Of a DNA stretch of 64,000 nucleotides, positions 48,164-58,454 are shown piece by piece. Both the position numbers and the translations under genes were made by a program. The notes under the pieces were generated by a model. That model searched no databases and had not been told where the DNA came from. It saw nothing but the letters and a program-made list of their open reading frames with translations. Origin of the DNA: Chalciporus piperatus (taxonomy: Eukaryota > Basidiomycota > Agaricomycetes > Boletales > Boletaceae); NCBI GenBank assembly GCA_038093975.1, contig JBBPTG010000003.1:248001-312000 (forward strand), given 5' to 3'. Numbering within the stretch: position 1 is the first letter of the stretch; the number at the start of each line of letters is the position of its first letter.

Positions 48164-49163
48164 TCAATCATTGTCTCGCGGCTCATAGAAAGTACTATAA
48201 CGTATCCTGCTTTCGTCCACTCGTATGACATTGGTAAAGTCTTCCATGTCTGGAGGGACGATGTCTTGACCCTTGATCCCGTCGTCTTGATCGTCTTCAA
48301 ACCAAGTGGAGGGGTCTTCGTCATCTGAATCGTCATCGTCCATGTCTTCAACGTCGGAGTCGGTGGGTTTGTGATTCCTGCTGTGTCTCAGTGTTGTGTC
48401 TCGGAAACGAACGCCACCAACTCACATGAAGGCCCATATGCGAGCATCCATCTCCTGTCTAGACAGCACTTCCCCTTTAATCGGCAGGCCGATGCGCCTT
48501 TTCCTATCATCAGAGCGTTGCTGCCTCGCCAAGTCAAGGGCATGCGCGCGCTGTTCCAATTCAACCGCCTCTTGCAAACTGAGCGATCCCACTTGGTGGT
48601 GATTCGCACCGTTGGATGCGAACGGAGACTATCATAATCAACGCGGATGTATGAGCCGACGTTGGGAGGGCTGAATCGTGATTGTGCTTACATATCGGGA
48701 GAGCGCCCGCCGTTTCGCATCGATGACATGAGGTTGTACATCGACGTGCATTGTATCATCGGAATTGATGTTCGTATTCTTGATACCATTACGAATTTCT
48801 TCAATCCCTTCAATCTCAAGTAACCGACCTTCTATCTCCCTCTGCTCTGCAAAGAGTCGTTGCGCGAGGGCCGATGTAGAAGCAATCCTACGCCGCAAAC
48901 GGTACACATACGGTCAGATTCATATATTTATATTTTAGACCAATGCCGAGGCATGGGTCGGTGCATACAATAGAATGGACCTACGATGAGGAAAGCATTC
49001 TCGTGTTACGATCGTGCTGGTCATGCAGCTCCCTCGCGGACATCTCCGCGATGGGCTTCGACCTCGGCTTTGGTGGCGCTCTGAAGCCGTGAGGGACTGG
49101 TGGTTTCTTGGGACGCATTGGAGAGGTCTGGAAGAGGGGGCTGGTAGGTCTGGTAGGGCCCAT
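48164..49163 (-). CDS. Uncharacterised acidic protein
   Basis: Exons from the start at 49163: MGPTRPTSPLFQTSPMRPKK, a basic/Pro stretch and MSARELHDQHDRNTRML; a Glu-rich helix exon (LAQRLFAEQREIEGRLLEIE); a charged helical exon (LQEAVELEQRAHALDLARQQ); and a last exon with a long Asp run and DPSTWFEDDQDDGIKGQDIV, ending YSTFYEPRDND. An in-frame upstream ATG at 49262 is less likely, since TATAAA lies between them near 49240. I do not recognise the family. The composition (basic front, helical middle, acidic end) suggests a nuclear adaptor; nothing catalytic is visible. Confidence 0.75.
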
Positions 49164-49419
49164 CTGTGTGGAACGCGAGTGGCGAAATGCAGGTAGATAT
49201 GACGAGTGAGGAGACGCAAAGTATGTGATCGTGCTCGCCCTCTTTATATGCTTCCAGGGCACACGAGGTTACCGCATTCGGTCAGCCAGTCAGAACCAAT
49301 ACACAGCATACAAAGGTCAGCGTCAAACTCAGGCTAAAAGTACAAGCAATGCAACAAAAGGTAATACACGTATGCCTGATGAAATAACTATTCCATTACA
49401 CATTCGTCACCGCATCTCC

Positions 49420-50538
49420 TCACGAAAACATATCGTTCTGAAAAGAGTTCGTTCAGCTATAGCACCGGAGAGTGTGGTGGGTCCTTACCATTCCCGGCGG
49501 CATAAATTCATCGTTGTCAGGTTCACGTGTGTTGTTATTCCCGCCACGAGGCCTTCCGCCAAACGCGGGTCTCCATTGGTTAGGGTCTGGCCCAACAGGA
49601 TCGAAACGAGCGCCTGGAGGTGCCCCCATTGGGGGAAGGTAGCCATCGCCGCCCCATGGTCCCCTGAAGTTGTCAGGTCTGCGGCCCCTGGCACCAAAGA
49701 TAGGATGGTCGGGTCCGACAAACATTCCGTCTCCACCATGACGTGGAAAGAGGAAAGGTGGCGAAAAGGTGTCAGCCCCGAAGGGATCCAAATCTCTTCT
49801 CCCTATTTCCAGTGGATTATTGGGACGTAGAGGTGGAGGAAGGTGATATGGAATGTCTTCGGGGAGAGGTGGCGTGATAGGTCTCGGCCGAGCAGGAGGG
49901 GGGTTAACAGCCTGCGGACGACTGGCAGGTTGCGCACTGGCAGATTCCTCCTCAATTTCTTCCGTGTAACCATCCTTTCTTAGCCCTGGCACTAGCTTCT
50001 GTATAATCTTGAGCTTCAACTGAGATACCAAGTCGGTGATACGATTCGAAGATATGAAGCCATAGACGAGCGGTGGTGCGCCAGCTGCGGAGACGTCGAG
50101 AGGATAAAATGAGGCCGACGTGAAATTAACGGTAGAGATATCCAACGAAGCAGATTTGTCGGTCTGAGATAATGTCAAGCGAGAAGCATACAGGGGGGAG
50201 CGACTACGTACTTCGAGGGCGATAGCATTCACTAAAGTCCGCTGACCCAGTTTAACGACCTTTACAAGGAACTCGAGGCTGCTTTGTTCATGCCTATATC
50301 TGAAGGTGTGATCTGAGGGACCCTTGGAGTTCCAATCCTCTGGTAAGATGTTGTCAGAGAAGGATCTTGGCGATGAAGCATCGTCGATCGCAATCAAGCG
50401 GAACCCGAGGGTTGTGAAGACTGCGTGAATGAGAGCTGATAGACCATCGTGAGTGGAGGACAAGCGTTTGTTAGAGGGAGGGAGTAAGGCTGCAAGCTGC
50501 GCAGTGAGTGCAGCTGGATCCAAGATGTTGTTGGCCAT
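49420..50538 (-). CDS. PI31-type proteasome regulator (PSMF1-like)
   Basis: Starts MANNILDPAALTAQLAALLP at 50538; an upstream in-frame Met at 50568 would add 10 residues. The N-terminal globular part (to about residue 190) contains HDGLSALIHAVFTTLGFRLI, with WNSKGPSDHTFRYRHEQSSL and FLVKVVKLGQRTLVNAI as in the PI31 FP domain. The C-terminal half is Pro/Gly/Arg-rich (DPFGADTFSPPFLFPRHGGD, PPMGAPPGARFDPVGPDP), the usual PI31 tail. A terminal intron (about 49446-49484) joins FMPPGM to NDMFS. PI31 binds the 20S core through a C-terminal hydrophobic-Tyr-X motif; here Phe takes the Tyr place. It is divergent from PRP5. Confidence 0.82.
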
Positions 50539-50680
50539 GAAGCAAGCCGCCCGAAGCCTGACAGCCACATACGTAATGGCCGTGCTTAGTCATCGCCTTG
50601 CGAATTCAACATTGCCAAACAACACCTTTTAAGACTTAGCACATTACCACCTCCACTTCCTCCCTCTTTTTCCCCATACC
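50539..50680. promoter_or_regulatory. Shared 142-bp upstream region of PI31 and PRP5 genes
   Basis: Very short divergent promoter between a proteasome regulator and a splicing helicase. The PRP5 side ends in a CT-rich run (CCTCTTTTTCCCC). No specific motif is claimed. Confidence 0.5.
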
Positions 50681-53600
50681 ATGGCACGTAGGGAGAGATC
50701 ATATTCTCCGGACAGTTCAAACAAAAGGGTAAGACCTTCTCACCGTTCACCTCGGTCTCCTTCGCCGACTAGGCGGAATACCCAAAGACCTAGCAGGAGA
50801 TACGACGACGAGAGGGACAGAGATCGGAACAGGGACAGGGATAGGGACAGAGACTGGGACAGGACCAAAAACAGAGATAGAGAACGATATAGGGATGATC
50901 GCTACCGCGACGACAGACGACGGGATGTTCATCGGGATGATGGAAGAGACGACCGCCGTGACGACCGACGGCGTTCTCGTTCCCCTGATCGCAGGGACCG
51001 CGACCGTAGACCTCTTTCTCCCGCGGCAGCAAAGCCACCCACCGATGCTACGCCCACACCACCTCCAGCGCCTGAGGACGATAAATTGAAAGCTAAACGT
51101 GCTAAACTCGAGGCTTGGAAGAAGGATCGTGAAGCTAAGAAAGCCCTCGACGAAGCCAAAGCCAAGGCAATGGCGCTTGCTGGAAAGTCGGCTCCAGGTT
51201 AGTCTATCATATAATTAATTTCTGGTCTGGTGAGGTTTCACACCACTTGATCTTGCCTTTACAGCACCTCCGGCACCAACGCCGGCGAAGCCCGGAACTT
51301 CCCTGAATCGCGCCGCGTTGACTGGGCTTGGCTTGAAAGGTCTCCCTTTGAAGCCTGAGGTCTTGAAAGCATCCAAAGCCGCTGCAGCAGTGATGGACGA
51401 CTCTGTCGAGACGAAGCGCAAGCTGGAAACCCTTGGTGATATGCCTGCTGTTGATATGACCATGGCTGACGGAGAAGCCAGTGTCGGTGATCTGGAAGTG
51501 GACGACGACGACGAGGAAGCCAACCGGATGGACCAGGCATTAAAGAATAAGGCTACGGACGCCATGGAGGAGGATGAAGAGGCGGATCCGCTTGACGCCT
51601 ACATGAGTGGTGTAAAGGAGGAGGTGAAGAAAGTCAACGAGGAAGATATACTGAAGATGAATGTCAACGGCAGTGCCTCTCGCGTTCGGCTTGACGATCG
51701 CATGGCTGAAGACGGTGCTGAAGAGGAGACTGAGCCTGTTGTCGCGGACGAGCTAGACGCTACCGAATTGAACCCGGAGGACATCCTTGCGTTGGCCGCC
51801 AAGAAAGCGAAGAAGAAAGATATTGCCGCCGTGGACCACTCTCGGGTCAAATACGAGCCCTTCAGAAAAGAATTTTATATTCCACCACCAGATATTGCCT
51901 CCATGACCGACGAAGAAGCTGATCTCTTACGCCTTGAACTGGATGGCATCAAGATTCGTGGTATCGATTGTCCTCGACCCGTGACAAAATGGAGCCACTT
52001 CGGTCTCCCTGCCAGTTGGTGCGTATTCGGATTTTCCTCTTTAGCATGGCTTGCTTATCTGTTACAGTCTGGATGTTATCAAACGACTTAACTACGTTGC
52101 ACCTACCGCTATCCAGGCGCAAGCCATACCTGCAATTATGTCAGGCAGAGACGTCATCGGTGTCGCAAAGACGGGTTCTGGCAAAACGATCGCATTCCTC
52201 CTACCCTTATTCCGACATATAAAAGATCAACGACCGCTTGAACAGATGGAAGGTCCTCTGGCCATAGTCATGACTCCCACGCGCGAGCTTGCTGTGCAAA
52301 TCCACCGGGAGTGCAAACCATTTTTGAAAGTATTGAACTTACGGGTACGCTTAGCCTACATTGCTGCAGTCTCATTTGCTGAATGTTTTCTCTAGGCTGT
52401 TTGCGCATACGGTGGTTCTCCTATCAAAGACCAAATTGCGGAGCTTAAGAAGGGTGCAGAAATAATCGTCTGCACTCCGGGACGGATGATCGACCTTTTG
52501 ACGGCTAATTCTGGTCGTGTGACCAACCTGAAACGGGTCACCTATGTCGTGCTCGACGAAGCGGACCGAATGTTCGACATGGGCTTTGAACCGCAGGTAA
52601 TGAAGATCCTCAACAACGTTCGACCCGACCGCCAAACGGTTCTCTTCTCCGCGACATTCCCGAAACAGATGGACTCTCTTGCACGAAAGATCCTACAAAA
52701 GCCACTCGAAATCACGGTCGGCGGTCGTTCTGTCGTCGCTGCTGAAATCGAACAAATCGTGGAAGTTCGTGTAGAGGACACGAAGTTCAACCGACTATTG
52801 GAGATTCTGGGACAAATGTATAACGAAGACCCGGAGTGCAGGACGCTCATCTTTGTCGACAGACAAGAAGCTGCTGATAATCTGCTACGCGAGCTTATGC
52901 GCAAGGGGTATCTGTGTATGTCTCTGCACGGGGGCAAAGATCAAATGGACCGTGACTCCACCATCGCCGACTTCAAATCCGGGGTGGTTCCTATCGTCAT
53001 CGCCACATCCGTTGCTGCTCGTGGCTTGGATGTCAAGCAGCTGAAGCTCGTCATTAACTTCGACGCTCCCAATCACATGGAAGACTACGTTCACCGTGCT
53101 GGCAGGACGGGACGTGCCGGAAACAAGGGAACGTGTGTCACCTTCATCACTCCCGAACAAGAGAGATATTCGGTCGACATATACCGCGCTTTGAAAGCCA
53201 GCAATGCAACAGTGCCAAAGGAACTCGAGGAGTTAGCCAATGGTATGTTCAACCCGGTACTCATCGTTCAATCATGTTTGCTGATTAATAATGGTGGTGA
53301 TTTCCATAGGCTTCTTGGAAAAAGTCAAAACCGGCAAAGCGCAGGTTGCTGGCTCTGGTTTCGGTGGGAAGGGTTTGGATCGTCTCGACAAGGAGCGAGA
53401 GGCAAAGGATCGCGCTGAGCGTAAAGCATACGGCGAACCCGAGGAGGAGAAGGCCGAGGAAAGTCAGAAGGCGTCGACTACTGCTGCTGCTGCTGCTGCT
53501 GGCGGAGATGATATGACGTTCGGGAACTTCAGGGTGGAGATTAGACGTGGTCCTGCTCCAGACACCTCCAAAGGTGGTCTTGGCATTGGCGGGTCTGTCG

Positions 53601-54308
53601 CAGCTGCACGCCGTCTCGCCCATGCCAAGGAAGAGGAGAAGATCCAGGCTCAGATCAAGACTGCCCAAGAGGCTGCGAACCGCGCCGGGAATGACTCTCC
53701 TGCCCAGAGACAAGCTCTTAGCGCCGCCGCTAAGCTCAATGCCCAACTCAAAGCTCTGAAACTGGTTCTTCAGTCTCAGATCCAGCACGAAGAAAGCGGT
53801 GGTAGAAAACTCAACCCAGATTCGACAGATTTCCACGCCATCATTCCTATCAACGACTACCCTCAAAAGGCCAGGTGGAGGGTCACGAACAAGGAAACAA
53901 TGGTTCAGGTATGTTTTGTCACTCTTACCGCGAGGTTGCGCTGACACCTTCCCTATCAGCTCATTGATATGACAGGGGCATCAGTGACCAACAAAGGTGA
54001 GTTGAGTAACGTGTATTCAACTAGAGCAGAACTGAGACCATCGTTTGCACAGGTATATATTACGATTCTGGAAAGGAACCGCCCCCCGAAGGTCCACCAA
54101 AGCTTCACCTTTTGGTCGAGTCGAACGAAGAGTTCAGGGTGCGTCTTCCATCTACCTCACCAGTAAAACGCAGGGTTAATGATCACCGCCATAGGTCGAG
54201 CAGGCGGTTCGAGAGATCAAACGTCTCCTCATCGAGGCTTCCGCCGCAGCACTCCAGGCGGAGATGCGGAACCCTACAGCCACCGCTGGACGATACAGCG
54301 TTGTTTAG
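50681..54308 (+). CDS. PRP5: Prp5-type DEAD-box RNA helicase (DDX46 homologue)
   Basis: ATPase that allows U2 snRNP to bind the branch site during pre-spliceosome assembly. Exons: 50681-51197, 51265-52018, 52068-52344, 52396-53242, 53310-53908, 53960-53996, 54053-54138 and 54195-54308; 1076 codons plus stop. The N-terminus is rich in Arg-Asp/Arg-Ser dipeptides (RDRDRDRDW), then a Lys-rich helix and the Prp5-family DPLDAYM motif. Core motifs: Q-motif region [61 protein letters not shown] and HRAGRTGR. The C-terminal part has the family-typical GLGIGG stretch and a KH-like end with [16 protein letters not shown]. Confidence 0.97.
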
Positions 54309-54882
54309 TATGGACTTTAGAATACCAGTCGCTCTAACACCGTATAGTATGCTTCTTGTAGTGCACCTCTCAGTAGGTTACCGTCGTCATTTTAAATTGT
54401 GGTCACTACCTGGTGTGATCGTCAACAGTATCGGCCCGATTGGTAGGTAACATGTAAGCATTCGTTACAACTAACTTGCAGGTTAGTACGTATAGTGATC
54501 GTCCCCGATCAGATGAGAAGGCGCGGTACAATTTTTAGGATGGCGGCCTCAGTCGAGCCCACGGTGATACCCTAACTTGCCAGGTGGACCGTGACCCTTC
54601 GATGACATGTCGGATCGATCCAACGGAGATCGACTTATCTGACTGAAGCGGCACCGGAGAGACCGTTTCTCGATGGGTCAATGGCACATTAATCATGTGG
54701 TCATGAGTTGCGGCAAGTTATTAGCGGAGTGGGAACGTGTTCAGAGGTACGTCTAGTAGTAATGACTGTTCTGTCACACTGTCTCTAAATCGCGGCCGAC
54801 GTCGACCATGTGCTATAAAAGAAGACTCACTAGCAAGCGATGATTGCCTGTTCGTCGTGCCCACCCCCCTGCTCAAGTGGAG
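54309..54882. other. Intergenic region upstream of the DHA-type carrier
   Basis: 574 bp, tandem arrangement. No motif or repeat recognised. A TATAAAAG near 54816 could be the core promoter of the carrier gene. Confidence 0.45.
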
Positions 54883-56964
54883 ATGTCAAAGTCCGAGACA
54901 GCCTCACTTGCAACGTCGCACACTCAAGTTGGCGACCATGCACGCACGGGCGAGTTAACGGAGCCCTCGACTTTGGCCGACCAGAGCTTGCCCACGCCCA
55001 CCATTCCTGACGAGAAAATGACCAGCGAGGACACCAAGGACGACTGGGATACCAGTCCCGCTAACCCCCGCAACTGGTCTCCATTGAGGAAGTGGACCGC
55101 GACTACACTCGTCGGTATTTACTTTCGTGCATTCTGCTTTGTCTCAATTACTTCCTCCAGGTGTCGCTCTATACTTTCGTCACTCCCCTCGCAAGTTCGA
55201 TGATGGCGCCCGGTCTACCATACCTCGCAGACAGATATGACATTACGAGTCCCACCATTACCGGATTAACGCTCAGTATTTTCCTTCTGTCCTTTGCTGT
55301 GGGTCCTTTGTTCTTGGGTCCCCTGTCAGAGATGTACGGCCGTGTATGGGTGAGCCTCCACCTCCGCACAAACTACTTCTCTTGACCATCTTCAGGTATT
55401 GCACATCGGAAACTTGGTTTTCCTCTGTCTCAATTTGGGGTGTGCTTTGGCACCGACTGCCAATGCATTTCTCGCTCTTCGTTTCCTCTGTGCGTGACGA
55501 TTGTCAGGCGTATGACATTAGAGCTGATGTTATTTAGCTGGATTTGCTGGCAGTGCACCCATCGCATGCGGTGGGGGATGTATTAGTGACCTCTTTGAGG
55601 AGAAAGAGCGTGCATCCGCTATGGCGATATACAGTCTTGGTCCTTTGATCGGTAATTGTGCTGTTTCACCAGGAAGTTTTATGACTGACACCCGAACGGC
55701 AGGCCCAGCAGTTGGTCCGATTATGGGTGGCTTCATTGCTCAAACCATCGGTATTGAATACGTCTTCTACGTTATCGTCGGTCTGTGTGGTGTCGCTGCT
55801 GTGTTAGGGATCCCTCTTTTGAGAGAAACGTTCGCACCTGTCATTCGTATGCAACTTGGTAAATGCGCCATGGATCCCGAAAAAGCGTCCTCGGGGATCG
55901 ACAACTCGGTCCAACCCCGGAATAATTTGAACTTTCTCTGGGTCAACCTCCAGCGGCCGATGGTTATTCTCACTCGAAGCCTCGTCTGCTTCATGCTCAG
56001 TTTATATATGGCCCTGTAAGTCAACGCTTCTCTCGAACTGCCTTGTGGTGAATTAACTGAACCTTTGTAGCCAATACGGTCGGTATTCAAGAAGTTATAT
56101 CGTACATGAAGACTAACCCACTCGTCGACCAGGTATCTACTACCTCATGTTCGCTACATTCCCCAGTATGTTTTCCTTGTCGTTCACCTACAAGAAAACT
56201 GAAATCTCTTAGCTCTCTTTTCCGATGTGTATCATTTCAGTGTCGGAATTGGGGGTTTGGCATATATTGGCCTTGGGTTTGGGTTTATTGCGGCCACTCT
56301 GTTCGGTGCTAAGATATCGGACAAGATATACGTTCGGGTACGTGTTGTGTCTGCTGTCGAACGTAATTGGCTTAGTTGTTGGTCAGATGGCATCCAAGAA
56401 CGGGGGGAAGGGTAAACCTGAGATGCGTGTTCCAGCGCTGATCTTCGGCTCGTTCTTCACCCCTATCGGATTATTGTGAGTACGTACATCTAGCCGCTCA
56501 CACGTCCTGACTGGTCCTTTTAGCTGGTATGGCTGGTCAGCGCAGGCGCATGTCCACTGGATTATGCCTATCATCGGCACTGGTATATTTGGTTTCGCAT
56601 TGATGACGACTTTGTGCGTATTCTGGGATATTCTATCTTCAGGAGTAGTTCTAATTCAGCGGCAGCCTTCCGATCCAACTGTACCTCGTTGATACCTTCA
56701 CGTATGCTGCTAGCGCATTGGCAGCCGCTTCAGTGCGCCTTTCCGTCTTCGTCGCTGAGCAATTTTTCAATACCTGTCTAGGTTTTCCGATCCGTTCTTG
56801 GATTCGTTTTCCCGCTGTTCGGGGCACCGATGTTTGCCAAGCTAGGGTATGGTGGCGGTAACTCGCTGCTTGCAGGACTTGCCATCGTCATCGGCATTCC
56901 TTTTCCAGTGTGGCTCTACTACAATGGCGAACGTATTCGCACGAGCAGCTCGCTGAGCAAATGA
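54883..56964 (+). CDS. MFS transporter, DHA1 drug/polyamine antiporter type
   Basis: Start MSKSETASLATSHTQVGD, with a hydrophilic front ending DDWDTSPANPRNWSPLRKW, the conserved WxxPxNPxNW-type entry to span 1. Further blocks: SLYTFVTPLASSMMAPGLP, LTLSIFLLSFAVGPLFLGPL then SEMYGRVWVLHIGN (motif A), FLALRFLSGFAGSAPIACGG, the motif-C-like GPAVGPIMGGFIAQTIG, and a late LPIQLYLVDTFTYAASALAA. Twelve spans are expected. About 11 exons, including an 8-nt exon at 56071-56078 needed to join YMAL to YGIYYLMFATFP. Such carriers export drugs, polyamines or secondary metabolites; no biosynthetic genes are nearby, so a substrate is not proposed. Confidence 0.88.
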
Positions 56965-57178
56965 ATAGGAGCACATCCGGACCATTAACGGTGTTACGAA
57001 AAACCTTTCACAGGGTCTGCAACTCATTCCCTGATACCATAATATGTATCATCATGTCGTAACGACATCCTTAGATGATTCGCAACGGAGTCCATCGAGC
57101 TTACGAGCATCTAGATTACCCATAAAGCATGTACAACCGGCATATGTAAACAGTAGAGCAATAGACACTGATATGGGA

Positions 57179-58290
57179 TCACCGGGACCCGAAAGCCCTT
57201 TGTTTGCTGCCTGTGCTGCTTCCTAGCGCATGGCCGTTCAAACCCACGTCTCGTACGCGTCTCTCCACTTCATTTACCTTGCCCTCTACCTCACGCGCCG
57301 CACCGTCAATCCATTGTAAGCTTTCCAGATGGCTGCTCAGTATCTGCGATATTTGCACCATTGGATCGGAACTGCCTTGTGTGGCAGAACCGTTGCTGGC
57401 TGGCGTCAATGACAGGGCATTGACGGAATCGATCATCTGAGTAAGAGACCCTGATAGGTCATCAAGGTGTGCATGCAACTCCGTCGCAAGCATATAACTG
57501 GGGAAAAGGCAAATCACGTCAGCTGCGATGAAACATTACCAGGTTCAAAAAGGGAAAGTCGGTTTACTTTTTATCCCGCTCCGTGTCAGCAGGCCCTGTA
57601 TCAAGGGCTCGAAGGCTACCTCCTTGTCCGCCTAGAACGTCGTCAACGGACCGTTCGTAAGCGTCCAACGTGGACGAAAGATCTTTCTGCTGTTGCTCGA
57701 TATGGTCGAGTGCTTGTTCGATGTCACTCTGTTCTTGCTCGACAGCCACGACATGACTGTATATTACGGCCAGCTGCATAATAGGTCTCAGGGTCTGCCA
57801 GCGGTCATATGTCCGTTGAGGGGGTAGGCCACTCACGTTGTTGCCGTTCTCCATCAAGGCGCGGTCCCAGACTGCCACTTCGCCCGCGAATTTGTTGAAT
57901 TCCCGGACGTGCGTCTCAAGGTCGGACGTCCATTTGTTGACGATTTCTTCGATGGTCTTGCCGCGTAATACAGAGGGCGGGGGGACGGCAATTGTGGTTA
58001 CAGGGGCAGCTGCTGAAAGCAAGGACCTGAAGGACTGTTGAGTTGACAAGGCGTGGGGTACTAACCATCCTTTGGTCTGTCTGTTTCCTTCGCTGGTGCG
58101 AATGGTGTGCTACCCAAGGAGGTCGAGGCGAACAACGACGGCTGGGGCTGACTTGCACCTGTGGTGGCAGGTGGTTTGGGGGCAAAGAGACTCGGGGCTA
58201 CAGGACAATGAGCACGTCGAGACGAGACTCCTGAGGATCTCACATACCTGCGGTCGCGTCCTTCCTCTCCGTCGAAGCGTTGGCGAACAT
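57179..58290 (-). CDS. NSP1: Nucleoporin Nsp1/Nup62-type, with very short N-terminal region
   Basis: Central-channel nucleoporin. The start at 58290 reads MFANASTERKDATAAP, then about 60 residues with SLFAPKPP, SLFASTSLG and PFAPAK, weak remnants of FG-type spacing. The Nsp1_C coiled coil follows: VLRGKTIEEIVNKWTSDLET, HVREFNKFAGEVAVWDRAL, then heptad stretches EQEQSDIEQALDHIEQQQKD and a last coil with LHAHLDDLSGSLTQMIDSV. It ends AFGSR at 57179. This coiled coil assembles with Nup57/Nup49 and with Nup82/Nup159. Yeast Nsp1 has about 600 residues of FG repeats before it; here the upstream sequence (58291-58454) has no room for them. NUP82 lies directly upstream on the same strand. Confidence 0.85.
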
Positions 58291-58454
58291 TCCGATATTG
58301 TTTGAATATTATTAGAATATTACCATCGACCTCGAAGTCGACTTCCACTTCAAGCTCCGCTCATCCGAAAGCCAAACAATGCGAACATTGCAAGTACATA
58401 GACAGCAAGTACATAGACATCGGTGTAAGCTACATCAAGTAGAAAACTACAGAA

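Noticed and set aside
53285..53947. 220-codon minus-strand ORF
   Set aside because: Antisense shadow of the PRP5 exon at 53310-53908, which has clear family sequence on the plus strand.
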